NCBI GenBank assembly: GCA_005883295.1
Contig: VAWV01000219.1
Location: forward strand, 1 to 19,424
DNA: 19,424 bases
Direction of reading: 5' to 3'
Origin: Actinomycetota bacterium
GTDB lineage: Bacteria > Actinomycetota > Thermoleophilia > Solirubrobacterales > Thermoleophilaceae
The translations under genes were made by a program, and so were the position numbers. Shown here one piece after another: positions 1-7,172 of this stretch. How positions within the stretch are numbered: position 1 is the stretch's first letter; the number at the start of each line of letters is the position of its first letter. Under the pieces are notes generated by a model. It had not been told where the DNA came from. It saw only the letters and a list, made by a program, of their open reading frames with translations, and ran no database searches.

Positions 1-1541
1 ACGAGCGGCACGTCGTCGGTGGTGATCACGCCGAGCGTGCCGTCGAGCGCGATCAGGTCGCCCTCCTCGAGCACCGTCCCGTTCACGCGGGCGCGGCGCT
101 CGGCCAGGTCGATCTCGAGCTCGCCCACGCCGCACACCGCCGGCCGGCCCATCCCGCGCGCCACGAGCGCCGCGTGGCTCGCCTTGCCGCCCTCGGAGGT
201 CACGATGCCGCGCGCCGCGAAGAACCCCGCCACGTCGTCGGCCTCGGTGAAGGGCCGCATCAGCACCACCTGGCGCCCCGACTCCGCCGCCTCCACGGCG
301 CTGTCGGCGGTGAAGACGATCTCGCCCTTGGCGGCGCCGGGCGACGCCGCCACGCCGCGCGCGAGCACCTGGTAGTCCGCGCCGCGCCCGAACGTCGGGT
401 GGAGCAGCGCGTCGAGCGCGTCGGCGTCGATCGTCCGGATCGCCTCCGCGCGCGTGAGCAGGCCCTCGTTCACCGCGTCCACCGCGAACCGCACCGCCGC
501 CTGCGCCGGCCGCTTGGCACTGCGGGTCTGGAGCATGTACAGCCGGCCCCGCTCGACCGTGAACTCGGTGTCCTGCATGTCCTTGTAGTGGGCCTCCAGC
601 GTCCGCAGGATCTCGATCAGCTGGTCGTACGCCTCGGGCATCGCCTCGCGCAGCTCGGCAAGGTCCCGAGGCGTACGTACCCCCGACACGACGTCCTCCC
701 CCTGCGCGTTCACGAGGAAGTCGCCCGACGGCGCCGGCGCGCCGGTGATCTCGTCGCGCGAGAACGCGACGCCCGAGCACGAGTCCTCGCCCTTGTTGCC
801 GAACACCATCTGCTGGACGTTCACCGCCGTGCCCCACTCGTCCGGAATGCGGTTGATCTTCCGGTACTCCACCGCCCGATCCCCCATCCACGAGTCGAAG
901 ACCGCGCGGATGGCCTGGCGGAGCTGCTCCCGGGGATCCTGCGGGAAGTCCTCGCCGGTGCGCTCGCGGTAGAGCGCCTCGAAGTCATCGGTCAGGGCCC
1001 GCAGGTCGTCGACGGAGAGCTCCGTGTCCTCGGTCACGCCGGCCGCCCGCTTGCGCTCCTTGATGGCCTCCTCGAGGCGCTCGCCCGGCACGCCGCGGCA
1101 GACGTTGCCGAACATCTGCACGAACCGGCGGTACGAATCCCAGGCGAACCGGTCGTTGCCCGTCACACGCGCCAGGCCCTCCACCGACCGGTCGTTCAGG
1201 CCCAGGTTGAGCACCGTGTCGAGCATGCCGGGCATCGACTCTCGCCCTCCCGAGCGAACCGACACGAGCAGCGGGTCGTCCGGGTCGCCCAGCCGCTTGC
1301 CGGCGCGCTCCTCGAGCCGCGCCAGGGCCTCCGACACCTCCTCCTCGAGGCCGGGCGGCTCGGTGCGGTCCGCCTTCATGTAGGCCACACAGGCATCGGT
1401 GGCGATCGTGAAGCCCGCCGGGACGCTCTGCTCCCCGAGCACACGGGTCATCTCGGCGACGTTCGCGCCCTTGCCGCCGAGGATCTCCCGCATCTCGCGC
1501 GAGCCCTCCCGGAAGTCGTAGACGAGCTTCCCGTCCCCCAT
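1..1541 (-). CDS. ppdK: Pyruvate, phosphate dikinase, N-terminal part (runs off the left edge)
   Basis: Converts pyruvate, ATP and phosphate to phosphoenolpyruvate, AMP and pyrophosphate, reversibly, in the cytosol. 513 codons are present and the C-terminal PEP/pyruvate barrel lies outside the window. Seen: the N-terminal nucleotide-binding domain with ILGGKGANVAEM (about 20-31), SVRSGGRESMPGMLDT (94-109), the FGNVCRGV segment near 144, the QTRSAKRPAQAA segment, and the swivelling phosphohistidine domain with SEGGKASHAALVARGMG, whose catalytic histidine falls at about residue 456, close to position 455 in the Clostridium symbiosum enzyme. Start: ATG at 1541 with GGAG five bases upstream. A -10-like TAGACT lies at 1552-1557, so the gene may have its own promoter in the 43-base gap after recO. 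Intact as far as visible. PEP synthase and enzyme I share the swivelling domain but not this N-terminal layout. Confidence 0.95.
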   Translation of the reverse strand, partial: MGDGKLVYDFREGSREMREILGGKGANVAEMTRVLGEQSVPAGFTIATDACVAYMKADRTEPPGLEEEVSEALARLEERAGKRLGDPDDPLLVSVRSGGRESMPGMLDTVLNLGLNDRSVEGLARVTGNDRFAWDSYRRFVQMFGNVCRGVPGERLEEAIKERKRAAGVTEDTELSVDDLRALTDDFEALYRERTGEDFPQDPREQLRQAIRAVFDSWMGDRAVEYRKINRIPDEWGTAVNVQQMVFGNKGEDSCSGVAFSRDEITGAPAPSGDFLVNAQGEDVVSGVRTPRDLAELREAMPEAYDQLIEILRTLEAHYKDMQDTEFTVERGRLYMLQTRSAKRPAQAAVRFAVDAVNEGLLTRAEAIRTIDADALDALLHPTFGRGADYQVLARGVAASPGAAKGEIVFTADSAVEAAESGRQVVLMRPFTEADDVAGFFAARGIVTSEGGKASHAALVARGMGRPAVCGVGELEIDLAERRARVNGTVLEEGDLIALDGTLGVITTDDVPL

Positions 1542-1584
1542 CGGGGCTCCAAGTCTAGTTCCGGGTGACCGTCCCGGATAGGCC

Positions 1585-2304
1585 CTAAGCGGCCACTCGG
1601 CGGAGCCGCACGTGTGCGTGGTGCTCCAGGGTCTCCGCGATGGCGCGGTCCGCCTGGCCGAGGGCACGGTCCGACGCCGTTGGGAAATCGGCCAGCTGGC
1701 GGCCCAGCGCGTGGACCAGGAACGAGTGCGCCTCCTCGTCGAGCGCGAACGATCCGGCCTCGCAGCCGGGACAGACGACGCCGCCCGCGCTCGCGGAGAA
1801 GGCACCCAGGTGCTCACGCTCGCCGCACGACGCGCAGGCGCCGAGCTCGGGGGCAAAGCCGGCCGCCAGCAGCAGCTTGAGCCGGAACGCCAGCGCCTGG
1901 GAGCGGGTGGCGGCCTCCGGCCGGCGGTCCAGCAGCTGGAGCTCGTGGCAGAGCAGGTTGTAGGCGGCCGGGTTCGGCTCCTGGGAGTCGAGCAGCCGCA
2001 GCACCGCATCGCACGCCTGCGTGGCGCGCTCCAGCGAGTCGCGCCGCTCGCGCAGCCCGGCGTGGGGATCGACGGTCTCGGCCGAGGTGACGGTAACGAG
2101 CTCGCTGCGCCCCTCGTGCACGATCAGGTCCACCCGGAAGAGCGGCTCGAGCCGGCCTCCGAACCGAGACTTGACCCGCCTGACGCCCTTGGCGATCGCG
2201 CCGATCCGGCCGCGTTCGCGGCTGTAGAGGTGGAGCACGCGATCGGCCTCGCCGTATCGGATCGAGCGCAGCACGACCGCCTCTGTCCTGAAGGTCGGGG
2301 GCAC
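1585..2304 (-). CDS. recO: DNA repair protein RecO
   Basis: Recombination mediator that helps load RecA on SSB-coated single-stranded DNA and anneals strands in the RecF pathway. 239 residues, normal for the family. The N-terminal OB-fold reads TEAVVLRSIRYGEADRVL (7-24), followed by RGRIGAIAKGVRR (31-43). A helical middle and a C-terminal zinc finger follow, with cysteines at 157, 160, 178 and 181 (CASC and CPGC). The start is GTG at 2304, which puts the conserved TEAVVLR block at the usual distance from the N-terminus. No clear Shine-Dalgarno precedes it. The divergent glutaredoxin start lies only 18 bases away, so any promoters must reach into each other's gene. ppdK follows 43 bases downstream on the same strand. 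Confidence 0.93.
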   Translation of the reverse strand: MPPTFRTEAVVLRSIRYGEADRVLHLYSRERGRIGAIAKGVRRVKSRFGGRLEPLFRVDLIVHEGRSELVTVTSAETVDPHAGLRERRDSLERATQACDAVLRLLDSQEPNPAAYNLLCHELQLLDRRPEAATRSQALAFRLKLLLAAGFAPELGACASCGEREHLGAFSASAGGVVCPGCEAGSFALDEEAHSFLVHALGRQLADFPTASDRALGQADRAIAETLEHHAHVRLRRVAA

Positions 2305-2307
2305 GCC

Positions 2308-2313
2308 TACACT
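2308..2313 (+). promoter_or_regulatory. -10 box for a probable leaderless glutaredoxin transcript
   Basis: TACACT fits the actinobacterial -10 pattern TAnnnT and ends nine bases before the GTG at 2323. No Shine-Dalgarno sequence precedes that GTG. Together these suggest transcription starting at or within a few bases of the start codon. No convincing -35 hexamer was found. Confidence 0.4.
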
Positions 2314-2322
2314 TTTTCGCAG

Positions 2323-2589
2323 GTGGCGGACGCGAACGGGGTGACTCTGTACACGACCGAGCCATGCGGCTTCTGCCGCCAGGCCAAGGCGCTCCTGAAG
2401 AGCCGCGGGGTGCGCTACGAGGAGGTCAACCTGGCCAGGGATCCGTCAGGCCGCGCCGACCTCGTGGCCCGCACCGGGCAGATGACCTTCCCCCAGATCC
2501 TGGTCGGCGAGCGGGCTATCGGCGGCTTCCGCGAGCTGCTGGAGGCCGACCGAGCGGGCGTTCTCGAGACGCTGATCGCGCCCGTCTGA
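2323..2589 (+). CDS. Glutaredoxin family protein (dithiol, CGFC)
   Basis: Small thiol-disulfide oxidoreductase, 88 residues with a single thioredoxin fold. Seen: the first strand VTLYTTEPCGFC (7-18) with a CGFC active site, the TFPQILVG cis-proline segment (55-62), and GGFREL (67-72), where glutaredoxins carry their conserved GG motif. The second cysteine marks the dithiol class rather than the CGFS iron-sulfur carriers. Many actinobacteria lack glutathione and use mycothiol, so a mycoredoxin-like partner is possible; this is inference. Start: GTG 2323 is chosen because a -10 box lies just upstream. GTG 2341 would give 82 residues and still keep the fold. It is the only plus-strand gene between mutM and recO, and its last 74 bases overlap the mutM 3' end tail to tail. 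Confidence 0.88.
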   Translation: MADANGVTLYTTEPCGFCRQAKALLKSRGVRYEEVNLARDPSGRADLVARTGQMTFPQILVGERAIGGFRELLEADRAGVLETLIAPV

Positions 2590-3409
2590 CGCGCGGCTTC
2601 GGCTGGCAGCCCTCGCAGACGTAGGTGCCGCGCCCGGCCGCGCGGAGCTTCACGATGGCCCGCCCGCAGCGCGGGCACGGCTCGCCCTCTCGCCGGTGCA
2701 CGAGGAAGCGGTCCTGGAAGGAGCCCCGCGCGCCGTCGGGATGCCTGAAGTCGTCGATCGACGCGCCGCGGGCGTCGATTCCCGCCTCGAGCGACTGCAC
2801 GACCGCGTGGCGGAGCGCCTCGAGCTGCGCCCGCTTGAGCGTGCCCACCGGGCGCAGGGGATGAATGCGCGCGCGCCAGAGCGCCTCGTCGGCGTAGATG
2901 TTGCCCACGCCCGCGATCCGCTCCTGGGAGAGGAGGAACGCCTTCACGGGTACCCGGCGGCCGGCGGCCATCGCGCGCAGGATGTCGGTGGTGAAGCCCG
3001 CGTCGAGCGGCTCGGGTCCCAGCCGGGCGTCGAAGTACTCGTCGCGCGCCGGCGATCCGAGCAGCACCACGCCGGTCCCGAACCGCCGCGGATCCGTGAA
3101 CAGGAGGCGGTCGCCGCCTGACAGGTCCATGCGCACGCGCGTGTACGGCGCGTCCTGCGCCAGCAGGAGGTTTCCGGTCATGCGCAGGTGCATCACGAGA
3201 TGGACGTCGTCGTGGAGCTCGAGGACGATGTACTTCCCGCGCCGCCACAGCCGATCGATGCGGCGCCCGCGTGTCGCGTCGTCCACGGCTGCGGGCGGCG
3301 CCGGCTCGCACCAACGAGGATCGAGCACCTCGATCCGCTCGAGGGTGCGCCCCTCGACCACCGGCGCCAGGTGACGTCGAATCGTCTCGACCTCGGGGAG
3401 CTCGGGCAT
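2516..3409 (-). CDS. mutM: Formamidopyrimidine-DNA glycosylase (MutM/Fpg)
   Basis: Bifunctional base-excision repair enzyme that removes 8-oxoguanine and formamidopyrimidines and cleaves at the abasic site. 297 residues. Seen: N-terminal MPELPEVETIRRHL with the catalytic proline and glutamate exposed after Met removal, the GKYIVLEL lysine (59), MHLRMTG (74-80), TDPRRFG (105-111), the helix-two-turn-helix segment GVGNIYADEALWRARIHP, and a zinc finger with cysteines 245, 248, 265 and 268 around the R260-G-T segment. The finger normally ends the protein; here about 28 extra residues rich in Arg and Pro follow. Their codons include the 74-base overlap with the glutaredoxin gene. ATG 3409 is fixed by the required MPE terminus. 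It lies 10 bases after the deoB stop, probably in the same transcript. Confidence 0.95.
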   Translation of the reverse strand: MPELPEVETIRRHLAPVVEGRTLERIEVLDPRWCEPAPPAAVDDATRGRRIDRLWRRGKYIVLELHDDVHLVMHLRMTGNLLLAQDAPYTRVRMDLSGGDRLLFTDPRRFGTGVVLLGSPARDEYFDARLGPEPLDAGFTTDILRAMAAGRRVPVKAFLLSQERIAGVGNIYADEALWRARIHPLRPVGTLKRAQLEALRHAVVQSLEAGIDARGASIDDFRHPDGARGSFQDRFLVHRREGEPCPRCGRAIVKLRAAGRGTYVCEGCQPKPRVRRARSASRERPLGRPPAARGSRR

Positions 3410-3418
3410 GCTCCCGAG
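3401..3418 (-). promoter_or_regulatory. Inverted repeat with the mutM start codon in its loop
   Basis: In the mRNA the sequence reads CTCGGG-AGCATG-CCCGAG, a perfect 6-bp stem. The mutM ATG is in the loop and the only purine-rich ribosome-binding sequence, GGGAG, is partly in the stem. It could limit initiation. It may also be a by-product of the fixed Pro-Glu codons (CCC GAG) after ATG. Confidence 0.3.
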
Positions 3419-3419
3419 G

Positions 3420-4586
3420 TTAGGTGCTGGCCATGGCCCGGCCCACGAACGGCTCGCCTGGGAGGTCGGCATCGCGGTCCGTGAGCCAGCGGAACGCCGA
3501 CGCGCCCACGCACGCCATCGGGCCGTCCACGCGGCGCCCGTCTTGGCCCGTGTGCACGGCCAGGAGCGGCGCGTGCTCGCGGGTGTGATCGGTCCCCTGC
3601 TGGGCGGGGTCGCATCCGTGGTCCGCGGTGAGGACCAGCAGGTCGTCGGCGCCCATCGCGGGAAGCCAGCCCTCCACGGCCGCGTCGATCTCCTGGAGCG
3701 CGGCGTGGAAGCCGGCGGTGTCCTTGCGGTGGCCGTACACCGAGTCGGTGTCGACCAGGTTGGCGAACACCAGCCCGGCGCGCCAGTCCCGGAACAGCGC
3801 GTCGAGCGCCGCGATCGCCGTCGCGTTGTCGTGGGCCGGGCGCTCCTCAGAGACTCCGCGGCCGGCGAAGACCTGGCCCACCTTCCCGACCGAGCACACC
3901 GGGGCACCCACCTCGGAGAGCAGGTCCAGGTAGGTGCGATCCGGCGGCGGCAGTGCGAAGTCGCGGCGCCCCGGCGTGCGCCGGAACGCACCCGGCTCGC
4001 CCCCGAACGGCCGCGCGATCACCCGGCCCACCGCGTGGTCGCCGGTGAGGATCGAGCGCGCGGCGGCGCAGATCCGGTACAGCTCGTCGGTCGGGACGAC
4101 GTCGACATGTGCGGCAACCTGGAAGACCGAGTCCTGCGAGGTGTAGACGATCAGGTCGCCCGTCTCGAGGTGCCGCGCTCCGTGCTCCTCGATCGCGCGC
4201 AGGCCCTCCGACGGCTCGTTGCACAGCACCCCACGCCCCGAGGCCCGCGAGAACGCGTCGATCACCTCGACCGGGAACCCGTCCGGGTAGGTGGGCCAAG
4301 GCGGGGCCGAGGCCCCCATCAGCTCCCAGTGCCCGGTGGTCGTGTCCTTGCCCGGCCCGCGCGGCCACAGCCGCCCGTGGACCGCCGGATGCTCCGCCGG
4401 GGCCACGCCCTCGATGGGCGTCACGTTCCCCAGTCCGAGCCGCTCGAGCGTCGGGACCCGGAGCCCGCCGACGGCCTCGGCCACGTGGGCGAGCGTGTTC
4501 GTCCCGGCGTCGCCGTACCGGTCCGCGTCGGGAAGCGCGCCGCAGCCCACGGCGTCGAGCACGACCACGAAGGCTCTCCTCCCCAC
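3420..4586 (-). CDS. deoB: Phosphopentomutase (DeoB)
   Basis: Interconverts ribose 1-phosphate or 2-deoxyribose 1-phosphate with the 5-phosphates, linking nucleoside salvage to central metabolism in the cytosol. 388 residues, an alkaline-phosphatase-superfamily enzyme with two manganese ions. Seen: VVVLDAVGCG with the metal aspartate at 11, GKDTTTGHWELMG whose Thr84 matches the phosphorylated threonine, ANLVDTDSVYGHR, TADHGCDP, and TDHTREHAPLL, which supply the remaining metal ligands. GTG 4586 gives the usual distance to the first aspartate. GTG 4568, preceded by GGAGGAG, is an alternative shorter start. It lies 28 bases after xerD and 10 before mutM. In Bacillus the xerD-deoB pair continues into purine nucleoside phosphorylase, which is absent here. 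Confidence 0.95.
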   Translation of the reverse strand: MGRRAFVVVLDAVGCGALPDADRYGDAGTNTLAHVAEAVGGLRVPTLERLGLGNVTPIEGVAPAEHPAVHGRLWPRGPGKDTTTGHWELMGASAPPWPTYPDGFPVEVIDAFSRASGRGVLCNEPSEGLRAIEEHGARHLETGDLIVYTSQDSVFQVAAHVDVVPTDELYRICAAARSILTGDHAVGRVIARPFGGEPGAFRRTPGRRDFALPPPDRTYLDLLSEVGAPVCSVGKVGQVFAGRGVSEERPAHDNATAIAALDALFRDWRAGLVFANLVDTDSVYGHRKDTAGFHAALQEIDAAVEGWLPAMGADDLLVLTADHGCDPAQQGTDHTREHAPLLAVHTGQDGRRVDGPMACVGASAFRWLTDRDADLPGEPFVGRAMAST

Positions 4587-4614
4587 GCCCGCTTTCTAGC
4601 AGCACTTCGGCTGG

Positions 4615-5565
4615 CTATACAGTCGCCCGCGGGTGGGCGCGGAAGTACACGTCCTTGAGCCGCTCGCTCGTGAGGTGCGTGTAGAGCTGCGTCGTGGCCA
4701 CGTCCGCGTGACCGAGCATCTCCTGGACAGAGCGCAGGTCGCACCCGCCCGCGAGGAGGTGGGTGGCGAACGTGTGCCGCAGCGTGTGCGGGCTCATCCG
4801 GTCATCCAGGCCGGCAGTCGTCGCGTGACGGCGCACGATCTTGTAGAGCCCCTGACGGGTGAGCGGCTCGCCGCGGAAGTTCACGAACAGCCGGGGCACC
4901 GACCGCCCCTTGACGAGCTCCGACCGGCCGCGCTCGAGGTAGCGGCGCACGGCGTCGACAGCCATGCGTCCGATCGGCACCACCCGCTCCTTCGAGCCCT
5001 TGCCGCGGGCTCGCAGGACGCCGTCGGTGAGGTCCAGGTCCGCCACGTCGACCCCGATCGCCTCCGAGGCGCGAAGGCCGCACGCGTACATCAGCTCGAG
5101 CAGTGCGCGGTCGCGCAGGGCGGTGGGCGCCGTGCCGCGCGGCTGCTCGAGGAGCTTGGCGACCTCTCCGCGAGTGAGCACGTTCGGCAACCGGCGACCG
5201 CGGCGGGGGCCGCTGATCGCGGCGGTCGGATCCGACTCGAGGATCCCCTCGCGGCGCAGGTGCCGGTAGAAGGAGCGCAGGCAGGCCGCCTTGCGGTGGA
5301 TGGTGGCCGGGGACGCCGGCGGGCGGCCGTTGCCCTGGGCGAGCACGGCCAGGAAGTCGGCCACGTCGGCGCTTGCCGCCGCGACCGGCGTCGTCCCCCG
5401 ATCCTCCATGAAGCGGCCGAACTGGAGCAGGTCGGAGCGGTACGCCTCGAGGGTGTTCCGCGAGAGGCCGCGCTCGAACTCGAGGTAGGCGAGGAAGTCG
5501 AGCAGGAGGTGCTCGAACGACCTGGCCTCCGGGGGTGGGCTGACGATCGCCACTGGCCATCCCAT
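4615..5565 (-). CDS. xerD: Tyrosine recombinase XerD
   Basis: Site-specific recombinase that resolves chromosome dimers at dif with XerC, working at the septum. 316 residues. N-terminal SAM-like core-binding domain about 16-105 (FLAYLEFERGLSRNTL) and C-terminal catalytic domain about 130-310. The full active set is visible: Arg165 (CGLRASEA), Lys192 (GKGSKER), His260 and Arg263 (HTLRHTFATHLL), His286 (LGHADVATT) and nucleophile Tyr295 (LYTH). Gene context (NUDIX upstream, deoB downstream) favours the housekeeping XerD over a phage integrase, and no attachment site or mobile gene is nearby. Start: ATG 5565; the GTG four codons later is a possible alternative. No strong ribosome-binding site is seen in the 59-base gap after the NUDIX gene. 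Confidence 0.93.
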   Translation of the reverse strand: MGWPVAIVSPPPEARSFEHLLLDFLAYLEFERGLSRNTLEAYRSDLLQFGRFMEDRGTTPVAAASADVADFLAVLAQGNGRPPASPATIHRKAACLRSFYRHLRREGILESDPTAAISGPRRGRRLPNVLTRGEVAKLLEQPRGTAPTALRDRALLELMYACGLRASEAIGVDVADLDLTDGVLRARGKGSKERVVPIGRMAVDAVRRYLERGRSELVKGRSVPRLFVNFRGEPLTRQGLYKIVRRHATTAGLDDRMSPHTLRHTFATHLLAGGCDLRSVQEMLGHADVATTQLYTHLTSERLKDVYFRAHPRATV

Positions 5566-5624
5566 TCGGGCGCGCGCACCCCATCCCTGGCGGGTGCAAC
5601 CGGGCTGTCAGCAGCGGTGGGGCT

Positions 5625-6158
5625 TCAGTGCGGGGCGCGCTCGTACGCGCGGAACCACAGGAGCCCGATGAGCGTCTTCGCGTCGCGGCACGCCGCGATC
5701 GCCTCGTCCAGGTCGTGGAGCGGCAACGTGACCACCTCGATCCGCTCCTCCTCCCCGCTATCGGCCGACTCGTCGTAGAGATCCGTGGCCAGGTACAGGT
5801 GGACCTCCTCGTTCGCGAACCCAGGCGAGGTGAAGCACCGCGTGAGGAAGCGCCACTCGCGCGCTCCCTTCCCGATCTCCTCGGCCAGCTCGCGCTTGGC
5901 CGTATCGAGCGGGCTCTCGCCTTCCTCGTCGAGCTTGCCCGCGGGCAGCTCGAGCAGCGCAGGGTCGTCCACGGGCTCGCGCGGCTGCCTGACCAGGTAG
6001 AGGTGCTCGCCGTCGTGCGCGACCACACCCACGGCCCCGGGGTGCCGCGCGATCTCGCGCTCCGCCTCCTCCCCGTCGTCGTAGCGGAAGCGATCCACGT
6101 GCACGCTGAAGAGGCGGCCGCTCCAGGCCTCCTCGCCACCGATCCGCTCGAACGGCAT
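5625..6158 (-). CDS. NUDIX hydrolase, probable ADP-ribose pyrophosphatase
   Basis: Likely hydrolyses ADP-ribose or a related nucleoside diphosphate sugar to AMP and a sugar phosphate. 177 residues. An N-terminal strand region (about 8-40) precedes the Nudix fold. The Nudix box begins at Gly74 (LPAGKLDEEGESPLD) and continues with KRELAEEIG (88-96). It has one more residue between Gly and the first Glu than the textbook pattern; as I recall, the mycobacterial ADP-ribose pyrophosphatase Rv1700 has the same spacing. SPGFANEEVHLYLA (111-124) is the usual ADP-ribose-type segment after the box. Start: ATG 6158 with a very strong GAGGAGGT (6163-6170) made of the last codons of the DUF3866 gene, whose TAG stop (6159-6161) directly abuts this ATG. 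That predicts tight coupling. Confidence 0.9.
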   Translation of the reverse strand: MPFERIGGEEAWSGRLFSVHVDRFRYDDGEEAEREIARHPGAVGVVAHDGEHLYLVRQPREPVDDPALLELPAGKLDEEGESPLDTAKRELAEEIGKGAREWRFLTRCFTSPGFANEEVHLYLATDLYDESADSGEEERIEVVTLPLHDLDEAIAACRDAKTLIGLLWFRAYERAPH

Positions 6159-7172
6159 CTACACCTCCTCAGCGAGGACGCCGCCGCCCGCGAGCGCGGC
6201 GCGGAAGAACAGCACGTCCTCCTCGATCGAGCGGCCCATGGTACGTGCGGGCAGGCCGGAGGCCGCGTAGCCGGCGAGGTCGGTCTCGGCCTCCCTGGGC
6301 GCCGCCCAGCCGGGCAGCTCGACCGGCTCCCCCTTGGGGACCGCGACCATCACCGGCCGCAGCAGGAGCTCGAGCACGGTCCTGGTGTGATGCGAGAGCC
6401 CACGGTGGCGTGGGCGCGGATCGCCCGACGACATCCGCGGCACGATGATCGTCCGGCAGTCGAGCGCGAGCGCGGCGTGGGCGTTGTCGAGGGCGGCCAG
6501 GCCACCGTGGCCCAGCGCCGTATCGGAGCCGAGGATGCCGGGGCCCGGCCCGACCACCGCAGCATCCCAGCCGAGCGCGGTGAGCCCGGCGTGGAGCGCC
6601 CCGGCGACCGTCACCGCGTCCTGCTCGCCGCCGAACGCCGGACTCGCGGTGACGTGACCGGCGAGCAACCCGCGCTCGCGGAGCACGCGCACGTTGCGTG
6701 ACAGCGCGCCGGGCAGTGCGCCGCCCGCCGTCTGCACGTACCCGACCCGGGTCCCGGGGCGCGCCTCGGCCAGCGCCCACGCCACGCAGGGCAGCTGGGC
6801 GTGCAGCGACACGACCGCGACGGCGCGGTCCAGGGGCAGCTCGAGGTCGCCGGCCCGCTCCTCCACCGGGTCGACCGCGTGCTGGAGCGAGGTGTAGTTG
6901 AGCTTCATCACGTGCGCGCCCGCCGCGCCGTCGGCGGAGAGCCCGCGGGTCAGGTTCGCGTGGACGATGTCGAAGCCCCCGCTTCCGAGCCCGAGGTCGC
7001 GGGCCGCGACGTTGACCACCACCTCGTCGCCCTCCTCGACCGGCCCGGTCAGGTCCACGTAGGCGATCGCGGGGCGGTGCTCGCCCGCCACGTCGACCGT
7101 GATCGCGGTGTCGGGCGCGCGGCGGTCGACCGACACCACCACGCCGCGACGCAGCGTCAGCGGGCCGCTCAC
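6159..7172 (-). CDS. DUF3866 family protein, function unknown
   Basis: 337 residues, no signal peptide or membrane segment seen, so probably cytosolic. The N-terminal 60 residues look like a small beta domain (RRGVVVSVDRRAPDTAITV, then VEEGDEVVVNV). The rest has dense motifs: GGFDIVHANLTRGL (65-78), HVMKLNYTSLQHAVDPVEE (87-105), FGGEQDAVTVAGAL (180-193), GPGPGILGSDTALGHGG (208-224), LSHHTRTVLELLLRP (259-273) and TMGRSIEEDVLFF (311-323). I recognise the family as DUF3866 from these blocks. No established activity is known to me; the conserved His, Asp and Ser residues could form an active site. Start: GTG 7172, sharing GTGA with the stop of the M20 peptidase gene. The ORF stays open upstream, but that extension lies inside the peptidase gene and is rejected. 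Confidence 0.75.
   Translation of the reverse strand: MSGPLTLRRGVVVSVDRRAPDTAITVDVAGEHRPAIAYVDLTGPVEEGDEVVVNVAARDLGLGSGGFDIVHANLTRGLSADGAAGAHVMKLNYTSLQHAVDPVEERAGDLELPLDRAVAVVSLHAQLPCVAWALAEARPGTRVGYVQTAGGALPGALSRNVRVLRERGLLAGHVTASPAFGGEQDAVTVAGALHAGLTALGWDAAVVGPGPGILGSDTALGHGGLAALDNAHAALALDCRTIIVPRMSSGDPRPRHRGLSHHTRTVLELLLRPVMVAVPKGEPVELPGWAAPREAETDLAGYAASGLPARTMGRSIEEDVLFFRAALAGGGVLAEEV
6162..6170 (-). promoter_or_regulatory. Strong Shine-Dalgarno for the NUDIX gene inside the DUF3866 3' end
   Basis: GAGGAGGTG forms the last three sense codons of DUF3866 (Glu-Glu-Val) and is followed by TAG and then the NUDIX ATG. It is one of the best ribosome-binding sites in the window and decides the NUDIX start. 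Confidence 0.7.

Noticed and set aside
174..1568. 464-codon open frame on the plus strand
   Set aside because: Antisense to ppdK, whose translation shows all expected motifs.
4615..5565. Tyrosine recombinase as a sign of an integrated element
   Set aside because: Neighbours (NUDIX, deoB) and sequence fit housekeeping XerD. No direct repeats, tRNA target or phage genes were found.
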